Both the position numbers and the translations under genes were made by a program. Positions 1 through 11,575 of a stretch of DNA of 64,000 nucleotides are shown in pieces. The stretch is from Isoetes taiwanensis (taxonomy: Eukaryota > Streptophyta > Lycopodiopsida > Isoetales > Isoetaceae). The notes beneath the pieces are model-generated. The model searched no databases. It was not told the DNA's origin and was given only the letters and a program-made list of their open reading frames with translations. How positions within the stretch are numbered: the first letter of the stretch is position 1; each line of letters starts with the position of its first letter. The stretch covers positions 13,261,819 through 13,325,818 of the forward strand of contig JAJEKV010000003.1 of NCBI GenBank assembly GCA_021234155.1, given 5' to 3'.

Positions 1-1405
1 CTTTTGTTTGCATGACTTGGTAATGTACCTTTAAACACTTTTCATAGTCGAATATGACTCTTGCATGTGTGCACTTGTCATTTCCTTGGATTGCATGGCT
101 TTTTAATGCCTTTTGGTGCTTCTAACGATCTTACATTTAGCAATATGGCTACAAATTTTGTCGGCTATCTCTTGCCTTTCTAACACTGCAAGGTTGAAGA
201 CCCATGTGTAGTTTAAAAGACAAAAAGGTGCGTCTAATAACCCATTGGATGATTTCCACATGAGGGGTAAAAGGCAACGTCAAGTTTTTGTGCTTTTGTT
301 GTTGCCTTTCTGAGAATGGTTTAGGGTTTGTTGCCATAACAAAATGCGGCAAGCAATTTTGCCGATACTTGGTGCGGAATGCTCCATCGCTTCTCTGTGT
401 AGGATGCTCCAAAACTATTTGCACTTTGTAAGCGACCAGCTGTTGTTTTCCCTCAAAGCATGCATGCTTCCATACGTTATGGAGCGGCTATTTGTACTGC
501 TCCCGGATCCGCATTTCGTTTGTTATTTGATATGCTATCATCTAATTTGTTATCTTGGGCGCGAAATGGGTGGCATCCTCTTTGTCTTTGAACACCATTA
601 AAATTTGCTCTTTCGGAAGCTCTTGCGAGGCGGATCTCTTATATACTATGTGCCAATGAAGTACCCAGTCGCTATCAAAATGTATGGTGAATGCGGCCAT
701 GGGCTGCATGGTTCTATGACCATGGCGTCTTCTACTTGGCTGCTGCACCGATAAAGTGGAAAGGACTACCAAATTCATTCGCTTATGCATCTTTAAATGG
801 TGATGGAGCAATTATTCTAGAAGGTTTATGATCACATTTCATCTTGGCGACATGTTATATTTTGCATGAGAGCAACAATGACCGGAGTTAATGGCATCAA
901 GACCATATAAATTTGTGCACATTCTACGCAACAAATGTTTCAAGCGGACCTATTGCAAATCAAAGGCTTCATTCAGTGCTGTGTGAACAATGTTTCTATT
1001 TGGAGAATGATTTTCAAATGAGTTTCCACTATATATACAAGTAGGTGAAACAAAACCGTCTTCTTGGCATATAGGATATGCAAACTTATTGTTATTTTAC
1101 ATATGTTGGTTGGGCATGTTGGGCGGTTGGTCGGCATAAAATGAGCATAAATCTATCCATTACTACTTTAGTATGGTGATAAAATCCAAAAGTCTAGAAA
1201 ATTGCATTTTCTATTTGATATTGATGCTCTTATGTTTCAATGGATTTATTCTAACACATAAGGTGAAGGGCGATAAGCCGTGAAGTTCTATAGCTTACGG
1301 CGGTCCTTTCATTGTTACTCTTCTAAGGCTAACATTTGGTTAGTTGGTTATTTTGCGAGGTAACGAACTCCACCTCCTTGGATTTTTGTAGGAAGTTACA
1401 ATGCT
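1..1405. repeat. Long direct repeat, copy 1 (cut by window edge)
   Basis: This stretch is repeated at 3178-4413 in the same orientation, starting from a shared TTTGTTTGCATGACTTGG and ending near CTTGGATTTTTGTAGGA. The copies are highly similar over their first kilobase. They differ mainly by short indels, plus extra sequence in this copy at about 1180-1360. The minus strand of both copies holds short, broken but related reading frames (149-424 here). No terminal TG/CA, tRNA primer site or purine tract was found, so I call it a dispersed or tandem repeat of unknown class rather than an LTR. Confidence 0.75.
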
Positions 1406-3177
1406 GATTTTCAGATTAAGAGCATGTTAATACATGGTTCTAAATATCGAGATAAGTATCTCTGTTTTTCTAACTTTCTAGAAGAACAAATTTTGAGCAC
1501 AATGTTTACTTTTCTTATTCTGATAGTTGAAATCGCAGAACAAGGCAGCTTGAGAGTTTTGCCTGGTTGAGTATTCCAAAGAAATAGAAGATTGATGGCG
1601 ATATCAAAAGACATGGAATAAACAGGATTGTTTTATATTATGTGGAAATGTCTGATTTTTTATATTCTATTTTTTTGCAAACATCTTTGTTGTTCCCTTT
1701 TGGGAACTTTGACATTGATCTTTGTTTCAAACGAGTTGGACATAAGGAAATGTTTTCTTTTTTAAGGTTTCACTTCAGTTTTCGTTCCAAGGTATCACTT
1801 GGGCATTGGACACGAGTTTTGAAGTGTCATGTTTTTCTAGTGAGATGTATAAAGATTTTTCTTATTAATTCTCTTGTGTTCAAAGGATCGATGTCTTTGT
1901 CATTGGACACTCATTTGGAAGTTCCATGTTTTTCATGATCGTATGAAAGTTTATCTTGTTAATTCTCTGTGTGCTCAAGGATCGATGTGTAGGTATGTGG
2001 CCTAAATGGTTACATATGCGGATAATACTTGATACCAAAGGGATTGGCTGCGGTATGTAGAGGTGGCTAGTATGGCTTTTGTCAAGGCTAGTCTTTGTCA
2101 TGCAGGTTTTAGATATTTCTATTCATTGGTTTTACGATTAATAGCATCAATCCTTGAAGCACATGGATGAATTATCAAGATTCTCCAAAGTCAAGTTTAT
2201 CTGTTGTACTAAAGAATTCATGAGTTTATGATTGACATGATCCTTTATATATGCGAGACTCATGTTGAGTATATCGTGCATAAAGGGAGGAGAAAACCCT
2301 TCTGGACTCATGTAGTGATGAGTATTTGCGTCTGATGGAGGAGAAAAAAAACCTTCACGGGTACAACGTACAATGGATTGAGTATCACGAGTATGCAATG
2401 GAGGAGTAAGCATTATACAAAGAAAATAATGCCTAATATTTATAGGCGGTCGTGACAAAAACAAATTCAATATGGCACAAAGAGCTGCTTTATTGAAAAA
2501 GGTATGAGCTCTATTGCAGAAGTAAAGGCTTCATATATTTGCAAGGTTTTAGAATTGTTCTATGTCATCAAAATTTTCAAAATCAGCATTTGAAAATGAT
2601 TATTGTGCAAAGGGGCCAGGCCCTATAATGCCATTTGGCATGATATCATTCTAGAGCCATTTGGCTCAAATATGTTATATGACGAAAAATAGTCATATGC
2701 ATAAAACAATGAACCGAGGTGTAATTCTTAAAAGCGAGAATGTTCCATGAGCAGACATAATAATGTCTTATGGGCCACTTGGCCATGTCTCAAGTATGAC
2801 ACCAGCATTCTCATATAAATTCTGGAAGAATGTTAAAAGGAAAATGGATGTTCAACTAATGGGTACATAAACAAAAAATGGGATGAAATAGGACCCCTAC
2901 TGTAATAGTAGGGGCACCTTATCTTCCGTCTGATACAAGTAAACAGGGGTTCTCTATCATCCTGCGGAAGGAGGTAGGGTTTTTTTTATGCATTAATAAA
3001 TGTAAATATCCAATTGCATGTAGTGAACATGTTTAACTGAGCTAGGATTGCCTAAGCTAGTAGTGGTGTTCACAGATCTGAGACGACCATATAAATGCAA
3101 GTTTTTCTTGTAGGGCACAATAACTATCTTATCTTTGGAAAATGCTTTTTAAATCTATACATGCGTTTGCATGTCAC
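1406..3177. other. Unassigned spacer between the two direct-repeat copies
   Basis: No convincing coding sequence was found. Reading frames on both strands are short and lack recognisable motifs. A diverged ~97 bp tandem duplication lies at 1804-1995, shown by the paired landmarks CATTGGACAC (1804 and 1901) and GGATCGATGT. The purine-rich run GGAAGGAGGTAGGG near 2966 could be an old polypurine tract, but no LTR begins after it. Confidence 0.5.
1804..1995. repeat. Diverged 97 bp tandem duplication
   Basis: The two units share CATTGGACAC, a CATGTTTTTC block, TTAATTCTCT and GGATCGATGT in the same order, offset by 96-97 bases. The units are well diverged, so the duplication is old. Confidence 0.6.
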
Positions 3178-3604
3178 TTCCTTTGTTTGCATGACTTGGT
3201 AATGTACCTTTAAACACTTTTCATAGTCGAATATGACTCTTGCATGTGTGCACTTGTCATTTCCTTGGATTGCATGGCTTTTTAATGCCTTTTTGGTGCT
3301 TCTAACGATCTTACATTTAGCAATATGGCTACAAATTTTGTCGGCTATCTCTTGCCTTTCTAACACTGCAAGGTTGAAGACCCGTGTGTAGTTTAAAGAC
3401 AAAAAATGCGTCCTAATAACCCATTGGATGATTTCCACATGAGGGTAAAAAGGCAACGTCAAGTTTTTGTGCTTTTGTTGTTGCCTTTTCTGAATGGTTT
3501 AGGGTTTGTTGCCATAACAAAATCGCGCAAACAGATTTGCCGATGCGCTTGGTGCGGAATGCTCCATCGCTTCTACGTGTAGGATGCTCCAAAGAGCGGC
3601 GCAC
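3124..3604 (-). pseudogene. Unrecognised minus-strand reading frames in repeat copy 2
   Basis: Two overlapping minus-strand frames occur here: 112 residues at 3124-3462 and 63 residues at 3413-3604. A related broken version lies in copy 1 at 149-424. The longer frame is basic and rich in Lys, Cys and His (for example a KALKSHAIQGNDKC stretch), but I recognise no family. Finding equivalent peptides in both repeat copies suggests a decayed transposon protein. It could equally be chance conservation of the DNA repeat, since the frame is interrupted differently in each copy. Confidence 0.3.
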
Positions 3605-4413
3605 TTTGTAAAGCGACCATTGTTGTTTTCCCTCAAAGCATGCATGCTTCCATCACGTTATGGAAGCGACTATTTGTACTGCTCCCGGATCCGCATTTCG
3701 TTTGTTATTTGATATGCTATCATCTAATCTGTTATCTTGGGCACTTGAAATGGTGGCATCCTCTTTGTCTTTGAACACCATTAAAAGCTGTTTCTGAAGC
3801 TCTTGCCGGATCTCTTATATACTATGTGCCAATGAAGTACCAGTGTCGCTATCAAAATGTATGGTGGTACGACCATGGGCTGCATGGTTCTATGACCATG
3901 GCGTCTTCTACTTGGCTCTGCTGCACCGATAAAAGTGGAAAGGGCTACCAAATTCATTCAGCTTGTCTGCATCTTTAAATGGTGATGGAGCAATTATTCT
4001 AGAAGGTTTATGATCTGTTCATCTTGGCCAGCATGTTATATTTTGCATGAGAGCAACAATGACCGCGATTAATGGCATCAAGACCATATAAATTTGTGCA
4101 CATTCTCGCAACAAATGTTTTCAGCGGACCTATTGCAAATCAAAGGCTTCATTCAGTGCTGTGTGAACAATGTTTCTATTTGGAGAATGATTTTCAAATG
4201 AGTTTCCACTATATATACAAGTAGGTGAAACAAAACACGTCTTCTTGGCATATAGGATATGCAAACTTATTGTTATTTTACATATGTTGGCTGGGCATGT
4301 TGGAGCAGTTGGTCAGCATAAATCTGAGCATAAATCTGTCCATTACTACTTTAGTATGGCTGCAGGTAACCAGAACTCCACCTCCTTGGATTTTTGTAGG
4401 ATGTTACAATGCG
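3178..4413. repeat. Long direct repeat, copy 2
   Basis: This is the second copy of the repeat at 1-1405, offset by about 3.18 kb. Similarity runs from the TTTGTTTGCATGACTTGG landmark through the ATATATACAAGTAGGTGAAAC block near 4212 to the CTCCACCTCCTTGGATTTTT block at about 4377-4400. Sequence on either side is unique. The spacing fits a tandem duplication of a ~3.2 kb unit whose first part lies partly outside the window. Confidence 0.75.
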
Positions 4414-6335
4414 TGGACGGTGGCACACCGGAATGTGGTCCCAGTGGCCATGCCACCACACATCCTATAAACTCGGAGAGTTTTGAACCATGTTACTAAC
4501 ATGGAAGACTACTTAGAATTGGTGCAGTGGGAATGCGGTAGACACATTGTCAGTCATGTTGTTCCTGTAGTACTTTCTTTTTTGTTCCTGTGTCAACAAT
4601 TAGTGTTTTGGCGTGCCATTGAAGGAAATTCAGATGTCGGGTATGTGGCTATTGGTGAATGGTTTTGATGTGTCTTACTTTATATGGGTCTTCTTGCATT
4701 CTTGTATTGGAGCCTTTGATTGAGAGAATATTCCATGTTAAATGCATGCAAGTACAATTGTGCAAAAAGGGAATTCAACAAGGTGTTGTAATGATATCTT
4801 GGTTTGCCACGCTAGAAATTTATCACGTAGATAGGAGGGTTGTGAATAGAATTGAAGTTGAATCTGTTGAACCAATTGTAATTATGAAATACAATTATTT
4901 GTTCCATATTGTTAATGTCCGTAATGACCATTTTAACTCTAGGCCTTAAACATTTTCTAAACCTATATAATCCTGCTTCGTTTTGTGCCTTGGAATATTC
5001 GTGTCACCAAGGCACCCATCCTGACTGTCCATTTCGTAGTCATCTTGGCTGTCATTTTCTGCAGCATTTCGTCATGTTTCCAGTGTTCTAAGTTGGATCC
5101 AGACAAGAATTCATGTTTTTGGTGTTTCCCTGTTCTTGAATACTGCCGGATTTGATGGATCTCAATGTTTTTTGCTGGCTCCATTTTGCTGTCTACTGTG
5201 GGATTGTACCGATAAGGTTTCTTCAGGGACACGGCGTCTCTGATCCAATGAAGTCCTTGAATCTGAAGGAAGCGATGGCTATAAATTCATTCTTTGGCTT
5301 CGGCGAAGTGCATCAAGGGTTGCATCTTTGTCCCCCTGCAGCGCCAGACCAATTTTGGACTCTAGAATTGCAACATTTATGGTTTTGCCACTACGTATTT
5401 CATTTCATGTATGATCTGTTTGCCCTTGGGTTTCAAATCTTGCTATGCTATGGTTTTCTGGACACACTCTAGAAATGCAACAATTATGGCTTTGCCATTA
5501 CTTTGTATTTCATTTCCTGCATGATCCGTTTGCTCTTGGGCTTCAAATCTTGCTCTACTACGAGGTCTGGGAATTTGCCTTGCAGGTTTTAAAATGGAGG
5601 GTTTTGGGAATGCATATTCTTCGACATGGTAAGATTGTATAAGTAAAATTTACCTTCATTGTAACATCCAGTTGTTTATTTGGCTTATTGTTAGAAGAGT
5701 TAAGCATTTTGAAGTCAGTAATGTCTCTATATCTCTAAATAGTGCATCTCAAAAGTAACTGAAATACATGGTCAAAGGGTTTGCTATTGGCATTAAACTA
5801 TGGTAAATTATATCGTATCCCATTTAGAGTCGAGTTGCTATATGTTTGTAAAAAATCTTCAATATTTTCTTAGGTATTTCATAAGTTTGTCATTGCAAGA
5901 GTATTTCATTAAGCATGCTTGTTCTATTAATGAAGATGCATTATTTATGAGATTGGAGCATGATTGTGATTCTAAAAACTATTATTGTAGACCTCAATAG
6001 ACCGGATCTACTATTCAAGTAAATGTAGCACAGTTATTCTGCAGTGTTCAACGATCTCAATTAGCTATATGTGGTTTTCATTCTACATTTATTGTAATTT
6101 GTTGTAAGTGGTCATGGTTAATTTCAACGAATAGTTCAGGTGTTTTTAGATATTAGGACGTAACATTTGAATGACAATATTCGGTCATATGATTTTGGTC
6201 AAAATGTCATATATAAATCACTTGATAGCTTGAGGAAGAAAGAAAAGAAAGAAAGATTATATTAATGTTCACGAGACTATTGGGTCTATGAGACCAAATA
6301 TACATCAATCATGTCCGGCTAGAGGCGCATTTATT
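4414..6335. other. Unassigned region
   Basis: Several open frames of 60-106 residues occur on the plus strand, but none has a recognisable domain and they overlap in different frames. An old 106 bp tandem duplication lies at 5352-5565. I see no RNA gene and no mobile-element termini. Confidence 0.5.
5352..5565. repeat. 106 bp tandem duplication
   Basis: Two adjacent units begin with GGAC...CTCTAGAA and continue through TGCAACA, TATGG, TTTGCCA, GTATTTCATTTC, ATGATC and CTTCAAATCTTGCT (TTTCAAATCTTGCT in the first unit). They are offset by about 106 bases and roughly 85-90% identical by eye. Confidence 0.75.
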
Positions 6336-6829
6336 GACCACCTAGAGATAATGCTTAAAAAAGAAAAAGAAAACTGAAACAATGAAATTAAGAAAGTTTC
6401 GTCTTCTTGCCATGGGATCAAAGTATAAAGTGATGTCAGACTTGTTTTCTCTTTTGAAGGACTGCTTATGTTTTTCCTTTATTGTCCGTTTTCTTCTTCT
6501 AGACACTTTCATAGTTACTCCTTTTTGAGATTGGATGAGATGGTGCAGGAAGAAAACCCGACTTCCGCTTATTATCATTATCACCTTTAAATGAGAAAGA
6601 GAGTGATCGCCTTTGTGTAGGATCATTTTATGTCCCACTCTTCCCCTGACTTGCTCCTTCAATAGATTTCTCTTGCCACCTTCCATCCGGTCTCCAAAGA
6701 TATTGCACTTACTAGTTAAACCCTTCCATAAAGTTTTTCATTGCCCCCTTTAGTGCCCCAGCGGCAAATTAAAAGAGGAATCTTGGCTTCCTACCCGGGC
6801 ACCTAAGGAGGCGGCCTCGAAGTCGAAGT

Positions 6830-6943
6830 CTATGTTCCCTGTATAAGTAGGATATCTGCGCTCATCGATCTCATTGCTGCTAAAACTCTAGCCCTCTTTA
6901 GAGGTCCCTTGATACCTCGAAGGTTCCACGAAATAATCTTCAT
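6830..6943 (-). pseudogene. LINE ORF2 N-terminal endonuclease fragment
   Basis: This 37-codon frame starts with MKIISWNLRGI and ends with ADILLIQGT before a TAG. These match motif I of L1-type AP endonucleases (WN-x-RG-L...) and the following I-L-x-L-Q-E-T motif. The catalytic Glu of that motif is replaced by Gly, and the next codon is a stop. The frame is therefore dead, but it identifies the element as a LINE and gives its orientation. Confidence 0.7.
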
Positions 6944-6989
6944 GATTTTTCTATTTGAGTAGCATCATCCCTTGTTACGTACCCCTTAT

Positions 6990-7960
6990 CATTTTTGGTG
7001 ATACCCAAACCCCTCCAGTATTGTGTACCCTCAAACTACTTCCCAACAGGGTTGAGTTTGGCCATACATTAGGAACCATTGTATTTATCATAACCCATGA
7101 TACATAAACTTTTCTCCCCTTGTTGGGTGGCGAGCAAGTTGCTTTCAATTTTAGAAATTACACCTAGAGGAGTCAATGGTTTGTTGTCATTTCGACCTAG
7201 CCATCCTCGATGCGTGTCGGTTTGTTTCCCTTGGGACTCCTTGTGAAGGCATAATATCACCATATTGGGTAAGCTTATACCATAAGCGGAGTTTTTGAGG
7301 GGTGACCCTTTTGCCAACCCAACCCATATAGCGTCGGCACTATTGCTCCCCATCCAATTGAAATACCCTTGTCCCAATCCAAAGCGGAAGGAGTAATATT
7401 CAATCCATTGCATCAAAGTTTAGGTAGCCCACTATCTTGCCAATAATGCATGGACGTCCCTACCCCACAAAACCCACGAGACCTTTTGCCCACCCCAGTT
7501 ATTAATTGTATAGCACCTCGACATGTTTTGAGATCCTTATTTCCCATAGCCAATATCCCAATATTTTGCGCGATAAAAGCCAAAGTATCATAATCCTTTA
7601 CTTGTTTTTTTGAATATAAACCATAGCTTGAGCGACATTGATTGTTTATAAACCATTATAGTCAATTGAAATTGCATTTTTTGTAGACCATACAATACTG
7701 ATTAATACACCATGGGACACTTTAAGGTACAACACCATGTCTTTGATTGCAAAAGCATTAACAGTTACAACATTTGCATCTGCCATACTTGCTAGATCAT
7801 GCCAGAATGTACACCAAAACCTATCACTCATTACTGCATTTTGGTTTGCCAAATCCATCGGAATATTTTTGGCGGTATTCTCTCCTTTGTTTCACCCTTT
7901 ATCTTCCTGTAACCATTCTGTCCAGCTACCTCCTTTCCCATATGGTGGGACTTTCCACGT
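6990..7960 (-). pseudogene. LINE ORF1-like remnant
   Basis: Minus-strand frames at 7858-7646 and 7416-7069, together with shorter frame-shifted pieces between them, give a discontinuous protein. It is rich in Trp, Gly and aromatic residues (for example FRFGLGQGYFNWMG). It lies directly upstream of the ORF2 start, where plant L1 elements carry their RNA-binding ORF1. I see no zinc knuckle. Assignment to ORF1 rests on position, not on a recognised domain. Confidence 0.4.
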
Positions 7961-7986
7961 GGAGAAGGCATAAAAACTACCCCATT

Positions 7987-8615
7987 CAGAACTTACTGGT
8001 GGCTTCTAGGGTTTAATCTTCTAGGTTAGACAAATTCATAGTTAAGTGTTAACATAGAACAATTGTTCAAGTAGGAGTTTATTTTTATTAAACTTATGAT
8101 TATTTGGAGCAATGGTCGAAAAGGCCGGTTTAAGCTCTTAAGCATGTGGGATATATAGCCAGATAAGGAAGACTAAGTTTAGACTATGGTGGGTTGCAAT
8201 CCTATTCCAAAACCGTCGGAGGTACATGATATAAGGTGGGGCTTGAGATAAGATTCAATCATTCGGGAGCAAAGGTGCGGTGTGGTGCGGATTGGAGATC
8301 GATAATACCGGTCAATCTTTGCTTCTGATACTATGGTCAATACCATAGCTACAGTGATGAACGAAATTATTAACCTTTGAGTTTCCAATGGTTTAATGAT
8401 TGCATTGTGTTTGAAGTCATCATTCTTGACAATAGTAATAGTTGATTCAAGGGGTTAAATTCTAAGTGAAGAACTTGGAATAAGTGACCACATTTTGGCT
8501 CCCAAAGGTTGTAAGATTATTTTGCAAATAATTTTCTTGGATCTAAGTCATTAATTGAAAGCAAGTTTTGTGCTAGGCATAAGTTGCAAGGTTGCAATTA
8601 TGATTGAAAATCTAC
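7987..8615 (+). repeat. 5' LTR of copia element 1 (truncated)
   Basis: It aligns with 12890-13571 from GGTGGCTTCTAGGGTTTAAT to GATTGAAAATCTA. The first ~30 bases of the 3' LTR (TGTTAATTTTGGTGAG...) are absent, and the 51 bases present at 12933-12983 are missing between TTAATCTTCT and AGGTTAGAC. Remaining differences are mostly short indels. Confidence 0.85.
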
Positions 8616-8622
8616 TTGATGG

Positions 8623-8634
8623 TGGTATCGAGCT
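8623..8634 (+). other. Primer-binding site for initiator-Met tRNA
   Basis: TGGTATCGAGCT lies 7 bases after the 5' LTR end. It differs from the usual plant copia primer site TGGTATCAGAGC by loss of one base. The position and match fit a tRNA-iMet-primed element. Confidence 0.7.
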
Positions 8635-9068
8635 ACTGAGTTATGTCTAGCGGGGTTTGGAGCTAGCCCTCTTGAATCGAGATAGAGGTCTACAAGGGTG
8701 GACGGCTTCCAAGTATGGAAGGATGCAATGATTCACCTCTTAGAAATTAGGATTTGTGGGAATTGGTAAATGATAATGTGGTCTGTAAGAAATGAGGGGG
8801 CCACGATTAGAAGCTGCTTGACAAGTTACGTGGTAGGAAGGAGCTGGTGATCTGCCGAAAGCAAACTTCACCGCAAAGGGCTGGGAGGTGATGCGGTGGT
8901 ACTACACATGGTAGCGGTGCGGGGAAATCTGTGCAAGCAAAATTAAGGAGGCACAAGGGATTATCTCTTGCAAGGTTAGTCCTACTATTAGATTGAAACT
9001 TAGATCTCTTAGTCCAAAGGACATGTGAAAATTTTATTAAATCATTATGAAGAAAAACCTCATCTCAA

Positions 9069-9758
9069 TTGGATTTGCTAGAAAATGAGTTGAGAAATCT
9101 GAAACTAAGGGAAGATGAGGATGTGACTGAATATTTTAATAAATTTGATAATATGATAGCTGATCTAGCTGGAGCAGGAACTATAATTTCTGAAAGGAGT
9201 CAGGTTCTTCAGATCTCAAGAGCAATTAGTGAAAATGAAAACCTATCTCTATTTGTTAGAAATACATGTAGGTCAAAGGAAGAGGCTGAAAATCTTCTTA
9301 GAACCGAATGGGAACAAAAAGAAGATTTTAAGACAAAGTCAAGAAACTCTGAAGTTACGCTTGTCAAGAAAAAGGGAAATATTATTTGCTATCATTGCCA
9401 TGAACAAGGTCATTACAAAAGTGAATGTCCAAAAATGAAAAAGGAAAGGGAGTTCAATTGTTTTAATTGTGGAGGAAGGGGACACATGGCTGTCAAATGT
9501 CCAACTCAAAGAATTTTGGAAAAAAAAAAGAAAGGGAGGAAGCTCGAAGCGAGGGGTCGAGGCAAAAATATGGAAAGAACATACTTGGCTCAAGAAGTTG
9601 TTGAAAAAGCCAAAGAGGACACTGAGAATGATGAAGAGGTAATTAAAAATTTTGCTATTATTCATGAAAATGTTGATGCTGACAAGACATATCTTCTTGT
9701 AGTTGATTATTTTGAAAGATCGGTTTGTAAAATCTCTTTGAGGTGCTTAAAAATTTAG
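9069..9758 (+). pseudogene. gag: Copia element 1 gag (nucleocapsid part)
   Basis: This open frame of about 229 codons lacks a proper start; a stop lies just upstream in frame. The first ~100 residues are the helical copia gag region (UBN2-like, with ENELRNLKLREDEDV). Two CCHC zinc knuckles follow: CYHCHEQGHYKSEC at about residues 107-120 and CFNCGGRGHMAVKC at about 130-143. Gag packages the element RNA in virus-like particles. Two knuckles rather than one is a useful family marker. The protease active site expected just downstream is not readable, and the frame ends near 9758. Confidence 0.85.
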
Positions 9759-10204
9759 CCAAAGGAAGCTCAAGAAAAATTCAAGTTGGCAATGGAGATT
9801 TAACTGAAATACAAGGCAAAGGATTATTGCAGCTTGAAGACTTGGATGGAAACATTGTAAATATTGAAGATGTTTTGTGTGTGCCAGTAATCATAAAAAT
9901 TTTGATTTCAGTAAGTCAGCTTGTTGACTTAGGCTATCGAGTCAATTTTGACTCAAAAGAGTGTAATGTGTTCATGAATGAGAAATTAAAGTTTCGAGCA
10001 AAAAGGGTTGGCAATCTGTTTCAGATGAATGCTCTTGCACCTCATACTATACATCTTGTTCAAGATATAGATATGGAATTGTGGCACAACAGGTTAGCAC
10101 ACTCTAACTTTCATAATCTAAGAACACTACAAAAGCTTGGCATCATAAAATGCAATAATGACAAAAAGGAGGATCCCATGTGTGAAGGCATGCGGTTGGA
10201 AAGC
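9743..10204 (+). pseudogene. Copia element 1 protease end and GAG-pre-integrase domain
   Basis: The frame begins after the lost protease catalytic motif. It contains the post-protease region (DVLCVPVIIKILISVSQL) and then the integrase zinc-binding domain, with WHNRLAHSNFHNLRTLQKLG supplying the two His residues. The Cys pair is split by a frameshift near 10190: the first Cys is read here and the second (CVKACGW) in the next frame. Confidence 0.8.
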
Positions 10205-10616
10205 TAAGCAGTTACCATTCAAGAAAAGGGAATCAAAAGCAAAACAAGTATTAGAGCTAATTCACACAGATCTTTGTGGTCCTCTAAATGTAAGAAGCAG
10301 AACAAATCACAGATATTTCATTACTTTCATTGATGATTACAGTAGGAAATGCAAAGTTTATTGTTTGACAAGGAAATCTCAGGCATTACAAGCATTCAAA
10401 CAATTTGTTGCAGAAATGGAAAGGGAAACTGGAGAAAAAGTTAAATGTTTGAGGTCTGATAGAGGAGGAGAATATTTATCAGACAAAGCAAAATTTAGAA
10501 GTTTTTGCATTGCTCATGGTATAAAGAGGCAACTAACATGCAAACATAGCCCTCAGCAGAATGGGGTGGTGAGAAGAAGAAGCGATGATGATGGATGCGA
10601 TGGGGGGCAATGTTGA
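10158..10616 (+). pseudogene. Copia element 1 integrase core
   Basis: The retroviral-type integrase core is clear: first catalytic Asp in HTDLCGP, second Asp in LRSDRGGEY, then SPQQNGVV. The catalytic Glu normally following NGVV (as in the second copia element at 32676, which keeps NEVVERKNRT) is missing. The DNA reads GTGGTGAGAAGAAG, as if two bases were lost, and the frame then runs into a repetitive Asp tail and stops. Integration activity would be lost even if the other shifts were repaired. Confidence 0.85.
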
Positions 10617-11575
10617 AACATAGTGGACTACCAAGAAATTTATGGGAAGAAGCCCTAAGGACTGCTGTTCGTGTTCAAAACATGCTACCCTCTGCAAGTA
10701 TTAAGGGCAATATACCAGACCTACTTTGGAATCCTCATAAAAGGTTAGACTTTGATTTGTTCAAATCATATGGATGTCTATGCTATGTTCATAAACCAAC
10801 AGAACTAAGAAAAAAATTGGATGACAAGGCTGAAGTTGGATTTCTAGTTGGTTATGACACTGAGTCTAAAGGATATAGGGTTCTAATCCCAGAAAAACAA
10901 ACTATTGTTATCAGCAGGGATGTCATCTTTAATGAAAAAATAGTCTACAAAGATAGGCATAAACAAGAGGCTGAGATAAAGGAGCAGACACCTATAAGCA
11001 GACCTGAACCTGATTTAGATAATGATGAGATTGAAGAAAATACAAATGAGGCTGCTCCCACAAATGAAGAAACTGAAACATCAAAGGAAGTAAATGAACC
11101 AGTAGAGGTAGATGCAAGCCATATAGATGAAAATAAAGGTACAAATGAGGTGTCAACTAAGAGGAGAAAAACAGAAGCAGAAAGACTAGCTGAAGAAGCA
11201 AAATTGGGTGAAATACCATATGGAAGAAATGAATTAGGAAGGAGCAGAAGAATAGAAAAGCAAAGGGAACCTGATTTTGAGAAAATAATGGCAATTCTTG
11301 AAGATGAGCAAATTCCAGCAAGTATTGAAGAGGTATATCAAAGTGTAGACAAAGATAAATGGCTAGATGCTATGAGAGATGAATTAAAGTCCTTTGAGGA
11401 GACTGGTACCTATGATCTAGTCACATTGAACACAGAGAAAAATGTTATTGGGAGTAAGTGGATTTTTAGAATCAAAGAAAATTCTGATGGCTCAAAAAAA
11501 TACAAGGCAAGACTTGTTGCACAAGGATTTACTCAAAAGAAAGCGGAGATTATGAAAACATATTCTCAATTGTAA
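10595..11575 (+). pseudogene. Copia element 1 integrase C-terminus to reverse transcriptase start
   Basis: A 326-codon frame holds the integrase C-terminal region (LWEEALRTAVRVQN...AYGCL-type block, here SYGCLCYVHKP). An acidic, Glu/Asn-rich linker follows at about residues 120-200. The reverse transcriptase N-terminus comes next, with WLDAMRDELKSFEETGTYDL, GSKWIFRIK and YKARLVAQGFTQ. It ends by frameshift just after QGFTQKK, where the conserved sequence should continue into the palm domain. Confidence 0.85.

Larger units (their letters stand above)
6340..7960 (-). mobile_element. Degenerate LINE remnant (L1-like), minus strand
   Basis: The minus strand carries a decayed ORF1-like region (about 7960-6990) followed directly by an unmistakable ORF2 start with the apurinic-endonuclease N-terminus (6943-6830). 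That gene order is standard for LINEs. Beyond the stop at 6830 no endonuclease or reverse transcriptase sequence can be followed. A 114-residue lysine-rich frame at 6686-6342 is not recognised. No 3' poly(A) or target duplication was found, so the limits are approximate. Confidence 0.55.
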
